Source: Trachythela sp. YZ-2020
Taxonomy: Eukaryota > Cnidaria > Anthozoa > Malacalcyonacea > Clavulariidae
DNA length: 64,000 nt
Assembly: GCA_016169945.1 (NCBI GenBank)
Contig: JADLSH010000164.1
Coordinates: forward strand, 186,001 to 250,000
Direction: 5' to 3'
A program made the translations under genes and the position numbers. The notes beneath the pieces were generated by a model. The model saw only the letters and a program-made list of their open reading frames with translations. It was not told where the DNA came from and did no database searches. The first letter of the stretch is position 1; each line of letters starts with the position of its first letter. This document shows positions 42,966 through 53,694 of the stretch, one piece after another.

Positions 42966-44425
42966 TATTTATTATTATTATTATTTAATCTTATTTGAGA
43001 ACGGTAACCCTTCAGATCTAATGTCATCTGATTTCCAAGGGACCGTTACCGAAATACAATAAAAAAACTATATACAGAGGCATTATAACTATTCTAACTC
43101 AATAGACAAATTATTTACAAACAAATAAAAAATAGGTTCTAGTCACTGTTCACACGTTTCGTCCCATCATTATAATCGGCTCGAGAGAATTGTTTTATTT
43201 GCCGAATAGAAACGCCGTTCGCTTTAGCGGCTTTCGGGAGGCTATTCCACAGACTTACCGCTGAATAACTTATGCTTTTTTTAGTGAAATTTGTTTTAGG
43301 CTTTGGAAGGGCAAAATCAACATAATTATTACGTAGGCTGTAATTGTCGTTTCTATTAATATTAAACATGCTAGATATGCTGTCTGGGAGTTGCTTGTTT
43401 TTAACTTTATGCATAAATGTTATTTTATGAGATCTCCTTCTTTCAGCTAATTGTTGCCAGCCAAGTTCGGTTAGCATATCGCTTATTCTTGTATCGAACG
43501 GTTTCCCCGTAAATACTCTTGCTGCTCTATTTTGCATTTTCTGTAATTTTTCTTGCAGGTAAACACTACAGTTGTCCCAAACTAAACTGCAATAGTCAAA
43601 ATAAGGCAATACTATAGCTTTATAAACGTTTTCTAAAATTGGTGTCGGAACATATTTCTTCATTCGACGTAACATTCCAATACCTTTTGAAGCCTTATTA
43701 ACTATGTTTTCGATCTGGTTTTTCCACGATAATTGTTCGTCAACAATTACACCTAGGGTTTTTGTACACTTTACCCTATTAATATTGGTTTCCCCAATTT
43801 TTAATTCTTGGTCGTTTTCAATTTTGGCTAGTCTTTGTCTAGACTCTATTATCATGTATTCTGTTTTTTCTTTATTAAGAGTTAACCTGTTGGCCAGCAA
43901 CCACTGATGAACTCTTTCTAAGTCTGCATTTAATTTAGTTATGACTTCGTCAGCGAACATAGCAGTATTCGAATGCGAGAGACACCTCGGGAGATCGTTT
44001 ATATAAACTAAAAATAACAACGGTCCCAGATTTGATCCCTGAGGCACTCCGCATCTTATGGTACGTCTACTTGACATGGTTCGTTCTATTTTACACATTT
44101 GTGTTCTATTGGACAAATACGACTTAAACCATTTTAAGGTACTAGGGCTAGCCCCATACAGGTGTAATTTACTGAGAAGTATATCATGATCAACACAATC
44201 AAAAGATTTCTTCAGGTCCAAAAATATTACACCATTCAAGCATCCATTGTCCATATTAATTAACCATTTGTTGGTAGCTTGAAGGAGCGATGATTGTGTT
44301 GAGTGATTCTTTCGGAAACCTGCTTGTTCACTTGTGAGTTTCTCATTGGACTCCAGATAATCAGACAACTGCGTTGAAATAAGTTTCTCAAAGATTTTGG
44401 AAATTGCCGAGAGTATTGAAATAGT
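42966..44425 (-). mobile_element. LINE, 5'-truncated, with (AAT)n tail
   Basis: Minus-strand element ending in (AAT)n at about 42985-42966, with a 3' UTR of about 150 bp and an RT frame (43139-44425). The 5' end is cut at about 44425, inside the RT. Typical 5' truncation from incomplete reverse transcription. Confidence 0.8.
43139..44425 (-). pseudogene. LINE reverse transcriptase lacking the catalytic ADD box
   Basis: One open frame of about 428 codons: AISKIFEKLISTQLSDYLE, EQAGFRKNHSTQ, GVIFLDLKKSFDCVDHDIL, CGVPQGSNLGPLLFLVYIND, then HSNTAMFADEVITKLNADLE. In related RTs about 15-20 residues separate FADD from this helix; here they are gone, including the second catalytic Asp, with no frameshift. 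The rest is complete to the C-terminal SISYSAVSLWNSLPKAAKAN. The enzyme would be inactive although the frame is intact. Confidence 0.8.
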
Positions 44426-44972
44426 AATATATTCTCACTGCTCGCTTCCCCACACAATACCTTTAACTGAGGAGATTAAGATTGGGGTCAGCACATACTT
44501 AAAGCACATACTTAAAACATAGAGAATTGAGACACAAATGTACAATAATTTTGTTAAATAATTTAATCAATAGGATAAATGTTTTCTTTCTCTCCAATAC
44601 TCAGAAAAACACACCTGTCCCCGGTAAAGAATTATGGAAGCCAGAGAGAAACCCTCCAAGTTACTTCTAGCGCGGAATGTTTCACCCAGACTGAGAGCGT
44701 GGCGATCCAGATTGCCCATAGCAACTTATCGGACCATCGCATGATGTGTAACGTGATTCGACTGCCTTAAGGCCAGGGCACAATGAGATAAAGGCAGTAC
44801 ATCAAACAGCAAAAATAAACAACAACACAGGAACATCGCCCGGCTTTATTCCAAAGCCGAGAGTTTGATTTTGCACAGACAACTAAACCATACTGAAAGG
44901 TTGTTATTACTTATGCCTCACCTAAAGCAGTATCTTAAATCTCTGTGCTTCATCTAAAGCATCGAATCAAAG
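44426..44972. other. Spacer with a possible endonuclease fragment
   Basis: The plus-strand frame 44579-44770 ends SNLSDHRMMCNVIRLP, which resembles the SDH end of APE-type LINE endonucleases. It is short and otherwise unmatched. CCTCACCTAAAGCA and CTTCATCTAAAGCA at 44915-44960 belong to the tandem repeat that resumes at 47343. Confidence 0.3.
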
Positions 44973-44975
44973 ATC

Positions 44976-45020
<45 letters not shown>

Positions 45021-45207
45021 CTTTATTAACCAATTTAACTGGCAACTCCTCACAACAAACGTGTGGGCTTACAATATAAAACTTAACTATAGAATTAATT
45101 AAAATTTAGTATAATGATTATTAAGATACTGTACTGCTAAAATTATATTATTATGAATAATATAACTATAAAGTATATTCTATTACTCGAAAATTCTCAT
45201 TATGACG

Positions 45208-45645
45208 TTATACAAAGTTAAAAAGACATCTATTTAAAAACACCCTTTTGAATCTTTCTGTGCGAACACTCGGTAGTTCATAATCGTGTCCGCGATTACG
45301 TAGTTCCAATTGGCGTTTAGGTGGCAGCAAGACATGTAAGGCATGATTAGGATCCGTGGTAATTTTTCCCCATAATTTTCTATCTCTCGTATTTAAAATG
45401 TCCACAATAGATAACTGTTGAAGAAGATATCCATACTTATATGAGCGATTTAAAAATTTGTCAATTTGATTAAGATACTTGGAGTAAGACGCACATCCCC
45501 AAACTTCTATGCCAAAGATTAGTATTGATAGAATGAGGCTATGAAAAAGAAGATCCAACTCTCTCCTGGAAAACCCGTAGTATTTACAAATCCGGACAAT
45601 GTACATTCTACTACAGGCTTTAGTCATAAGTTCATCAAAATGCAT
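45208..45645 (-). pseudogene. LINE RT C-terminal domain
   Basis: Contains MHFDELMTKACSRMYIVRIC, LLFHSLILSILIFGIEVWG and ELPSVRTERFKRVFLNRCLF, the C-terminal region of this LINE group. A frame change and an abnormal stretch near 45650-45740 separate it from the RT core. Confidence 0.75.
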
Positions 45646-45738
45646 ATCCCAAATAATTGGGTTCTCTTGGAACGTTACCCCAAGAATTTTTAACCAGCTT
45701 TTACGAGATATCGTAGGTAACGGCTCAGGAAGTGGACA

Positions 45739-46350
45739 TTATATTTTTCCGTGTATAACCATCTCCCATGTCTTCTTATAGTTCAGTTTCATACGGTTAG
45801 TATCCGCCCAGTTGCTAATATTTTTAGTTTCTATTACCGAAGTGTCATTATCGTTTGTAACTTTGATCCCTAAATTAATATCATCTGCAAATTTGACGAT
45901 TAGGTTAGAAGGTGAGACAGGTCTTATGTCATTGATCATGATTGAAAACAAGATTGGCCCCAATACTGTTCCTTGAGGGACCCCACGATTTATAGGTAAA
46001 TACTCTGTTTTTATGCCATCGACAACAACTCGTTGGTGTCTATTTGTCAAGAAATTAATGACCCAGTTTATAATATAAGGGTTTATAGGCAGTATCTTCA
46101 GCTTGTTACATAAAATCTCGTGCGGTACAGTGTCGAAAGCTTTGCTGAAGTCAAACGAAAAAACTCTGACCATCCTGGCGTCTCCATCCAGCCATTCCAA
46201 CCAAGTGTGTTGGGCTTTTATTAGTGCCATTGTAGAATTGTAACACTTTTTATAAGCATATTGATCTTTGTGAATGAAATTTTCCATGGGTTGAGTTAAT
46301 TCAGTTTTATAAATTGCTCTTTCAAAAAGGCGCATTATTATATTAGTCAA
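45739..46350 (-). pseudogene. LINE reverse transcriptase core
   Basis: Includes FSFDFSKAFDTVPHEILCNK, NRGVPQGTVLGPILFSIMIN and LIVKFADDINLGIK; the FADD box is present. The N-terminal fingers lie upstream in a frame broken by stops (46351-46590). Confidence 0.8.
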
Positions 46351-46594
46351 CGCGGAGTTGGTTAGTTTCAGTTAGAGGATTTTCTTTTGGGAGTGGTAAA
46401 AGATTTGCCAATTTCCAAATGTCTGGAACAACACCAACCTTAATTGAGCTATTGAAGATGGTAGTTACTACAGGCGCGATATCGTGTGCATAGTTGTTCC
46501 AGAACCAATAAGGTAAGTCATCTGGCCCTGAGGCTGTTCGTTTCTGATTCAGTAATAATTTGCAAACAGTATGGACCGATAATTCAGGAATTTT

Positions 46595-47341
46595 TTAGCC
46601 ACTAGGAATGTGAACGGGTAGAGGAGTAGTATAATCATTATCCGTGTTTATATTTTGAAAATATTCGTTCATTCGCTTTGGGTCAAAGATAGAACTTAAA
46701 GGTACCTCACCATTGGCACGTCCTGTTATATTATTGACTAATGACCACCATCTTTTTGACCCACAGTTTTGGTTCTTATTTTCTTGTTTTACCGCTTTAA
46801 GCTGGTTCTCGCGGATAAGACAGTTTACTTTTTCTTGCAGTACACGATTTCTTTCACTGTCTTTCTTGCGAATAGCATTTTTCCTTAACTTTAGAAGATG
46901 TTTAACGGTCGGAGAGAAGAAAGGTGGATCTCTACTAGATACTCGAGTTTTAATGATTGGAAAACATTCGTCAAAGATTGGCCATATCTTGTTATAAAAA
47001 GCATATATCATTTCGCTTGGACAAGTTGTACCATCCTCCATTTTTTGTGACATCCTTAACTTATTATGCTGTCGCAAGTCACGAAACTCTACCGTTTTTC
47101 TTATGGCTTTTTTCTTTACCACAGGTTTAAGCAAAACAGCCAAATGATCAGATCGCACAAGGCCTTTTACCGCTTTGGCCTTTTCCCAATAATTGGGCAC
47201 ATTGGTTATAAACACATCGAGAATATTTTGACCACGAGTTGGAACCTTCACAATCTGAGCTAAAGAATGATAATTCAGCAATGTCTTTATTTCTAATTGG
47301 TTTATGTCCCCAGCAATAATTAATTTTGCATCACATTTCAC
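46595..47341 (-). pseudogene. LINE endonuclease C-terminal part and linker
   Basis: Begins KCDAKLIIAGDINQLEIKTL (the GDxN motif), then RGQNILDVFITNVPNYW and VRSDHLAVLL (SDH). The linker continues with RDPPFFSPTVKHLLKLRKNA and KRWWSLVNNITGRAN. The first half of the endonuclease is missing because of 5' truncation at 47342. Confidence 0.75.
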
Positions 47342-47342
47342 C

Positions 47343-47575
47343 TATAAAGCAATACCCAAAATGTAATGCTTCCCCCAAACCAGCAATATCAAAGATCGTT
47401 TTGCTTCACCTAAAGCAATATCTCAACTGTTACTATTACTGCAACTGGAATCTTATAGGTCAAACACTTATGCTTCACCAATGAAACGCGATATCTCAAA
47501 GGTGATTAATTGCTTCACCTAAAGCAAATTCTCAAACTGTTGTTTGGTGATTGACAACAATTACGCCTCAAAACC
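47343..47575. repeat. Degenerate tandem repeat (TTGCTTCACCTAAAGCAATATCTCAA-like)
   Basis: At least four imperfect units lie here and two more on the other side of the LINE (44915-44965). Units contain the small palindrome TTGCTTCACCTAAAGCAA. Confidence 0.55.
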
Positions 47576-48764
47576 TTCCAAAATACTTCCTATCATATTT
47601 CCACGGGTAAACTAAAATCAGGAACGGTGCTATTGATAAAAACAAATACTCCATGACCCACGAGGAAATTTAAACTAATTGGGACAACACGTCAACCATC
47701 CACTACACCCATAGCAGTCATAATACGAAGCATGGTAAATAACACGCCTACATATCGCCGTAATAAACATCTTATCCGGCGCTTAAAAACTCCCAGCACC
47801 ACCGGTATGTTTCATCCGAATTTAAGGTGCAAATATAAACAATGCACGATCAAATTAAGCGCATATAAGTAGCCAAACTCATGCAATTATACGCCACCAG
47901 CACGCGTCTGAATGCGAGAACACGTCGTAGACATGTGTAGGGATTTCCTAAGAGTGCCCACCTCGCCAGACCGCACATCAGGAAACGTTTTAACTCCAGA
48001 GCTGACATAAAGTATAATATGCTACAAAGCACTACATAAACACTAGGCGAGGTCCATATTTTACTCAGAAAACTGACCGTGTTAACACGGCAGGGTTCGA
48101 GTACAAACGACGAGTAAAATATAGCCACTACGCCAGGCCGTAAAAAATAAATAAATCAGGAACCATAATGAAGAGTATATTGAATACGCGAACAAAAAAT
48201 AACATGCATGAACGCACACGTTTACTTAACAATTAAATCTAAAGAGCTTAGGTGTCATGAAAAACTTATTCGAAAACTTTGCTCTATAAACAGCGTGTGA
48301 AAAGAAACCTAAAGGCTAGTGAACAGAAAATCACCCTAACCGCACAACCCTTGGACTATAAGTCCAATATCGTAAAGAGCAACGCGAAGCATGAACATTA
48401 ATAACGCAGCAAATATATACCGTATGGAAATGCTGTATAGACATTGAACAAACAAACCTAAGGCTGATCTTCAGGGGGCGGTTGATTGTTTATGGCTGCA
48501 GGCTGCGGTTCTTCATTCTGAATCAAATCCTCGACGTCTACTGCTCTAGATTGCTGAGGTCTTGTTGCTGCTGTTGCTCCATGGCTCGGATGCGACACTG
48601 GCTGCGACCAAAAAATTCTCGAACGCCTTTCCAAACAGGTTTTCGGTGGCAAATGTTCAAAATACCCGATTTCACGCTTGTTTTATACTATCTGAACACC
48701 ACGTGATGTTTTCTGATTAACTAATGATCACCTCATGCATAAAGATTTGGAATATTTGGTATTG
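47576..48764. other. No gene supported
   Basis: Mixed sequence with no terminal repeats seen. The minus-strand frame 48458-48652 encodes a Gln/Pro-rich tail (PQPAAINNQPPPEDQP) preceded by PPKTCLERRSRIFWSQPV; composition suggests a real but partial element-encoded protein, family unknown. Confidence 0.3.
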
Positions 48765-49040
48765 TTAGGGAAAACTCCCAGTGAGAATAGGTCTATAATT
48801 AGTGCACTCAGTCTTGTCTCCCGATTTAAATATAGGTGAGATCACTGCAGTTTTCATATCTTCAGGAAAGATACCAGTTCTAATAGATTGGTTAAAGATA
48901 TTAACTAAGGATGGAGCTATGATATCTGCAGAGACTTTCAACAATTTCGGTGAAATTTTGTCTTGTCCTGTTGCCTTAGAAACTTTTATAGTTGAAAGTA
49001 AATTCAAAAACTCATTAATAATTCATAAGGAAATGAACCA
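48765..49040 (-). pseudogene. LINE RT fingers fragment
   Basis: NLLSTIKVSKATGQDKISPK and FPEDMKTAVISPIFKSGDKT, TNYRPI: the conserved start of a LINE RT. It ends abruptly at both sides. It could be part of the LINE at 50368-51165, separated by the element at 49107-50367, or an independent fragment. Confidence 0.65.
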
Positions 49041-49106
49041 ATCACATCGAGAAAATAGGTCACAAGCATACATCTTTAAAACCGGTAATACACCATCAAC
49101 CTCATC

Positions 49107-49196
49107 AGTATTCTTTATATAAAAAAACTCACCCTTATTAGTATTCTTTATATAAAGAATACTAATAAGGGTGAGCATTTTTATATAAAGAATACT
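49107..49196. repeat. 90-bp hairpin at the 3' side of copy 1
   Basis: AGTATTCTTTATATAAA...CTCACCCTTATTAGTATTC and inverse meet at TTTATATAAA near 49150. Nearly perfect pairing; no CGAG blocks, unlike the 5' hairpins. Confidence 0.8.
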
Positions 49197-49288
49197 AATG
49201 ACGCTAAAGAAAACAGTCTAATATGAACAAAACATTTTATTAGGAAAAATTGAATAACACAACAACCTTTACTGAACTCAACTCTATT

Positions 49289-50090
49289 TTACTTGCTAAC
49301 AAAATTAATAGTACAATTGTTGAACACAGATCTTGTAAACGATTCGCTGACCGTATTACTATCACTACCCATTGGGCGATCGCCAGGAATTGGAATGTTA
49401 CACAGTATATCATCTGGAATATCAAAGTCAAAATCATCCAAAAGAAAATCTGATTCTTTCGCATCCTCACTTGGCATTTCCTCATTTGGCAATCCCCTCA
49501 TAATTCGCTTGTCTCATTTCAGCATCCAAGGATCAAGGCCCTTCTAAACGTAGCAAATCTAAAAATATATATTAAAGAAATGTTAGCTCAATTTTGTATT
49601 GAACGCAATCAATTACATTAATCACTTTATACCTCTTGTCTTTCTTGTCCAAGATCGCAATTGCACTAACTCCATTGCAGTCGCATAATGAATGGCGCTG
49701 AATCCCACAACAAATACTATACAGCGTTCTAGGAGGATAACATTCTCCGTCCTCTTTACACACCTCCATAACAAACTTCGTTAATCAGAAATTGAGTGTC
49801 TCTGCCGACATGCTACACAAGTTGACATGCAAGTCTTGAATTACTGAAGTATCCACAGCTGAATTGCTTTGTTCGTTTGAAGCTTTCTTATTTAACCTTG
49901 TTGCCTGCCACTCCGAGAAGATCTTCATAGACCATTTATTAACGCAACGGGTTGACTTAGGGACAACATTTTCGAGCATTTGCTTCTCCTCTTCGCCACT
50001 TTTAGGCTTCCTAAACGTTCGCGTCGACGCCATACCATACGCTAAAAACGCCCGAAAATCGTATTCCCACCTACTGCCTTGAATAAACAT
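49289..50090 (-). pseudogene. KIAA1958/Crypton-like protein: recombinase N-domain and acidic C-terminus
   Basis: The probable start is the Met at 50033 (MASTRTFRKPKSGEEE), aligned with the start of copy 2; an upstream Met at 50090 is in frame. VPKSTRCVNKWSMKIFSEWQ is the core-binding (SAM-like) domain seen before DUF3504 catalytic domains in KIAA1958, QRICH1 and ZMYM proteins, which derive from Crypton tyrosine recombinases. A TGA replaces the conserved Trp of 'ETLNxWL' (about 49785). FVMEVCKEDGECYPPRTLYS follows, then KKDKR/GT, a donor conserved with copy 2. The last exon ends SVFNNCTINFVSK, after an acidic stretch (LLDDFDFDIPDDILCNIPIP). No R-H-x-x-R-Y catalytic region is present. Confidence 0.65.
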
Positions 50091-50265
50091 TTAACATATG
50101 CCCCACTTAGTTCTGCCTGATCGCTCGTGAAATAAACAAATGCGCTTACGATGCCGATTATACCCAAACAACAAGCAAATTCTCCTTACATAACACAATA
50201 CATGTATATACATGCTTCAAATATTTACCATGATTGCTCCCACATGGACAATCGTTTTTGAAGCC

Positions 50266-50367
50266 GTTTAATAAACTCGCGAGACGTGTTTTATCAGGTC
50301 TAAAACCACTCGCGCTGCGCGCTCGTGGTTTTAAACCTGATAAAACACTTTCGCTCGTTTATTAAAC
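50266..50367. repeat. 102-bp hairpin H5 (5' side of copy 1)
   Basis: GTTTAATAAACTCGCGAG...TTTTATCAGGTCTAAAACCA and inverse. Tip CCACTCGCGC-TGC-GCGCTCGTGG (about 50306-50328). On the minus strand both inner and outer blocks read CGAG in both arms. Confidence 0.85.
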
Positions 50368-51165
50368 AGTACTTAAATACTTCCTCGATTGAAACGGTCC
50401 GAATTTCAAAAGAGGAATTCACAGAGGTAATATATGATTCTGCTTTTATGTTAGTTGCAGGTAGAGCATCAGCCAATTGAGGCCCGATATTATTGAAAAA
50501 TGTATTAAAGGCATCAGCAATATGTTTAGGCTCAGTAACAGAGAGATCACTCTCAACCTGAATCTCAGTAATGTTAGTAGTTTTGGAATTTTTGTTTGTC
50601 AATGTCTTAATTGTGTTCCACATTGTTTTAGGGCTTTGATTATTTTCACTCAAGGCACTCATATAGTATTTAGTTTTCGTGTTTTTAACGATCTTGTTAA
50701 CGTTATACGCTTCGTGCACATTCTTTGAGCCTGATTTTACGGCCCTTTTCTTAAGATAATCTCTATTTTGCATATTTTTTTTGATGTTATCTGTAATCCA
50801 AGGAGCATACTCGCTTCTAACTTTCCGTGTTATTGGTGGCGCATGTAAATCAGCAACCGCCAAGAATTTTGATTTCCATTCTTCCCAAAGAATATTTGGG
50901 TTTGTAAGGTTTGATTGTGTTTGGAAGATTTCATTTAAATCAGGTCTAAAAGCATTAATTTCGAAATATTTATACTGTCTTGTGTTGACAATTTTTGGCT
51001 CTTTTCGGGGGATTGAGACTTTTCGGCAGACATAAATCATGCTGTGATAGCTTATTCCTATGTGTTCCACGCCCGAGTCAATAATCAGTTCTGGCTTGTT
51101 GCTGAATGCCAAGTCAATTAACGTACTTGAGGTTTCAGTTATTCTCGTTGATTCTTTAATGAATT
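50368..51165 (-). pseudogene. LINE fragment: endonuclease C-terminus and linker
   Basis: STRITETSSTLIDLAFSNKP and GISYHSMIYVCRK (the SDH position reads SYH), then RSEYAPWITDNIKKNMQNRD and DLSVTEPKHIADAFNTFFNN of the linker, ending SSFEIRTVSIEEVF at the hairpin. No RT follows directly. At 51165 it abuts a separate RT C-terminal fragment, so the copies are rearranged. Confidence 0.7.
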
Positions 51166-51437
51166 GTTCTCACATTGTAAGAATGAACATTTGGCGTTTT
51201 TGTAAAAATCTTTCTCAAGTACAATGGAGAAAGGTTGTTGTAGATTTTAAACAATAGCACAGCAAGTTGCATATTTCTTCTGTGTTCTAGTTTTTCCCAA
51301 CCCAGATCATCCAGTAATTCACTAGAGTGCTTATTCATCTCATAACTTGAGAGTGTCACTACCCGGGGGTCTATACCACGTATTGATGAAAAACGACTTC
51401 GCTTTTGGCTTGAAGATTTCAACTGTGATTGACTCAT
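51160..51437 (-). pseudogene. LINE RT C-terminal fragment
   Basis: LLDDLGWEKLEHRRNMQLAV and LFKIYNNLSPLYLRKIFTKT are the usual C-terminal region of LINE RTs. It stands upstream of, and joined to, an endonuclease fragment of the same orientation, an order not possible in one element. Confidence 0.7.
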
Positions 51438-51466
51438 GATCTAAGTCTGGCCGTAATTTAGTAATA

Positions 51467-51878
51467 GAGAGGTTAAGATACCCCGGTTCCGATTTACGGG
51501 TACGGGTGATGCACCCGTACCCGTACCCGTAAACCGAGTTACGGCTTGCGACTTAAGAGCCCGAAATATTTCGGGCTACAAATACGAATATATTTCCAAT
51601 TTTAAGAATTAAAATAGCTATCTTGTAGTAGGCTATTTGTTTAATAAATTTAACATGTGATGAAAATACTCACACGCTTCTCCATTCCTCAAACAATTCT
51701 TCAATGCCCTTCACTTTCTTGTCTAAAATTTACCCGTTCGACTCTTACGTGTAGACCATGGTTTACCGCGGGAAAACGGGTAGGAATTACGGGTAAACAT
51801 GCTGACATCAGCAAAAATTTGTAAACAAAATGGCGACACCCGTACCGGTAAACCGGAACCGGGGTATCTTAACCTCTC
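51467..51878. repeat. 412-bp MITE with ~40-bp inverted ends
   Basis: GAGAGGTTAAGATACCCCGG at the left and its inverse at the right, extending through TTCCG and TTTACGGG, with TA on both sides. CCCGTACCCGTA and GGTAAACCG segments pair near the ends. It directly precedes the hairpin of copy 2. Confidence 0.75.
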
Positions 51879-51882
51879 TAAT

Positions 51883-51980
51883 GTTTACAACACGAGCGGT
51901 CGTGTTGTATTGAATATATAACACGAGCCGAAGGCGAGTGATAATATATTCAATACAACACGGCCGCGAGTGTTGTAAAC
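51883..51980. repeat. 98-bp hairpin H6 (5' side of copy 2)
   Basis: GTTTACAACACGAGCGG...TGTTGTATTGAATATAT and inverse; tip CACGAGCCGAAGGCGAGTG with a GAA loop (about 51922-51940). Both the outer block (ACACGAGCGG / CCGCGAGTGT) and the inner block have CGAG facing CGAG. Confidence 0.85.
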
Positions 51981-52163
51981 AACTTGTGAAATGAATATAT
52001 AATGACGTTTGATGAGATGTGTAAGGAATTAAGTGTTTTGGGATTAAATTAATTGTTTCCTCTTGTTTGATAAAGTGCCTCGAATAAAATAGACATTGTC
52101 ATTTGCAGCTCGAATAGGCAGATTTTTTTTGCGAAGAGGGCGTATAGGTCGCATTTAGCCACT

Positions 52164-52696
52164 GTGATGGAAAGTGTTAGCAGGTACAGAAAACCTTTGA
52201 CAGCAGAGGAAGAGCGTCTTTTGGTTGCCAGTACTATTCCAAAGAATACAGCATATAATACAAAATGGGCCGTCAAGGTTTTCGAAGAATGGCAAAGTTG
52301 CCGAGAAGATAAAACTGCTAGGAATGTGCCTTCAAGTTCAGTGAACTTAGATGTATGTCAAGTCGAAGACTTGACTACATTATTACATTGTATGACTGCA
52401 GAAACATTAAATCTGTGGCTGAGTCGGTTTGTGGAAGAGGTTTGTAACGCGAAGGGGGAAAGATATCCAGGACGAACGTTATATGTTATAATTTGTGGTT
52501 TGAAGCGATATTTGAGCGATAAAAGTGGATTGGATCCACTGTGTAAAGACGATAAAAGGTGGGTAGGCAGTATTTTAGTGTGCATTGCGATACAAATACG
52601 GTGGAAAATATGGCGTCTTCATCAAGTTATACAATAGGACCAGTGTTTAATAACTGCGTGTTTAATTCTTGCAATAACTGTTGGACGGGGAAATAA
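52164..52696 (+). pseudogene. KIAA1958/Crypton-like protein: recombinase N-domain, catalytic exon deleted
   Basis: Starts MMESVSRYRKPLTAEEERLL; TIPKNTAYNTKWAVKVFEEW and AETLNLWLSRFVEEVCNAKG, GRTLYVIICGLKRYLSD form the core-binding domain of the Crypton-derived family, here without stops. At CKDDKR the frame meets AAAAG/GTGGGTAG, the donor position shared with copy 1. Twenty bases later a TTTTAG acceptor-like site opens the final exon, read in another frame as MASSSSYTIGPVFNNCVFNS (stop at 52694-52696). A 20-base intron is not credible, so the middle exon was deleted. FNNC matches the C-terminus of copy 1. The protein would bind DNA at most. Confidence 0.65.
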
Positions 52697-52780
52697 GTCA
52701 GTGCTTGTTAAATAATTTTGGTATTGGAATAAAATAAATGTGATTTTGTTGTTGTAATGCATTTTTTACTATGGATCGAT

Positions 52781-52896
52781 GAGATTTCAATAAATATGCC
52801 ATGCAAATCAGTTACAATTTACAAACACTCGTGATTGTAACAGAAAAGATACAACCACGACTGTTTGTAACTGATTTGCATATTTATTAAAATATC
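52781..52896. repeat. 116-bp hairpin at the 3' side of copy 2
   Basis: ATAAATATGC...AAATCAGTTACA...AAACACTCGTG and the inverse CACGACTGTTTGTAACTGAT...GCATATTTAT, with two small bulges in the left arm (CATG and ATTTAC). Confidence 0.75.
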
Positions 52897-53694
52897 ATTT
52901 GTATGGGGTATACAGGGGTGTGCATGTGACGTAATCCGTGAAATTTGATTGGCTATAAACCTCATTAATTATTCATGAATTTCACAATAGCTTATACAAT
53001 TTCTGATGTAGATCGCAACACCCCCGCCTTTTCGATTTCTATCTTTACGAATAATTTCGTACCATTAAGATTTACTTCATATACGGTATATATATATATA
53101 TATATCCTTATTCTATGCCATAGATATAAGAGGTCTAGACAGTGAACTCTATATAGACTGGAACGATAATTCTGGCTCACATTTTGAAGCCAATATGGCG
53201 GATCATGAGGTTCGTCTTGTATAGGTATGCCCCAGGCCCTACGCAAAAATTCACTAAATTCAATACGAAATTAAAATCGGCATTATTTTATGTAGAAGTT
53301 ACATAGTTTTTTAAGTCGACCATTTTTTAAGGCGGGCTTTTCTTTGCTCCTAAGAAACTTGAATGGCTGGTCTTTCATAATAAGTAAATTTCAGAAACAT
53401 TTCTTCGTAAATAGTAAATGTTTTTTTGGACCATCTGTGAGAAATTTGAACAGAACACATGACAATATGGACTGCAGTTGCATCAATCTTACCCGTTTCA
53501 TTTAGTTTTTACCTTTTAGATATGTTATTTAACACTGCAAAAATGAGTATTTACGTGCAAAAATATTGATCCGAAAACCTTGGCCATTTTTCAGCTCTCC
53601 CCAGTACTTTTCCTCTTGCCAGAGTGCAAATTTTTCTCAGATTTGGAATAAAAAATAAACAACAGCGTTTTCTTTCAAGAAGGGAAACAGAAAC

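Larger units (their letters stand above)
44973..47342 (-). mobile_element. LINE, 5'-truncated, (AAT)n tail, inserted in a tandem repeat
   Basis: Minus-strand order: endonuclease C-terminal part and linker (47341-46595), degraded RT start (46594-46351), RT (46350-45739), RT C-terminal (45645-45208), 3' UTR and a long (AAT)n tail (45018-44973). It is flanked on both sides by copies of a CTTCACCTAAAGCAAT-like repeat, so it landed within that repeat. Confidence 0.8.
49107..50367 (-). mobile_element. Hairpin-flanked KIAA1958/Crypton-like element, copy 1
   Basis: Minus strand: a 102-bp hairpin (50367-50266), about 0.23 kb of leader, a recombinase N-domain exon (50033-49744), an intron-like spacer, a C-terminal exon (to 49289), about 90 bp, then a 90-bp hairpin (49196-49107). 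Copy 2 at 51883-52896 has the same order and similar spacings in the opposite orientation. The catalytic tyrosine-recombinase exon is absent in both. Boundaries are set by the hairpins and no target duplication was recognised. Confidence 0.6.
51883..52896 (+). mobile_element. Hairpin-flanked KIAA1958/Crypton-like element, copy 2
   Basis: Plus strand: hairpin 51883-51980, about 0.18 kb of leader, ORF 52164-52696, about 85 bp, hairpin 52781-52896. It has the same layout as copy 1. The catalytic exon has been deleted and the N-domain nearly touches the C-terminal exon. No target duplication recognised. Confidence 0.6.

Noticed and set aside
52559..52578. A 20-bp intron in the KIAA1958-like ORF of copy 2
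   Set aside because: Far too short for splicing; better explained by deletion of the catalytic exon between a donor and an acceptor.
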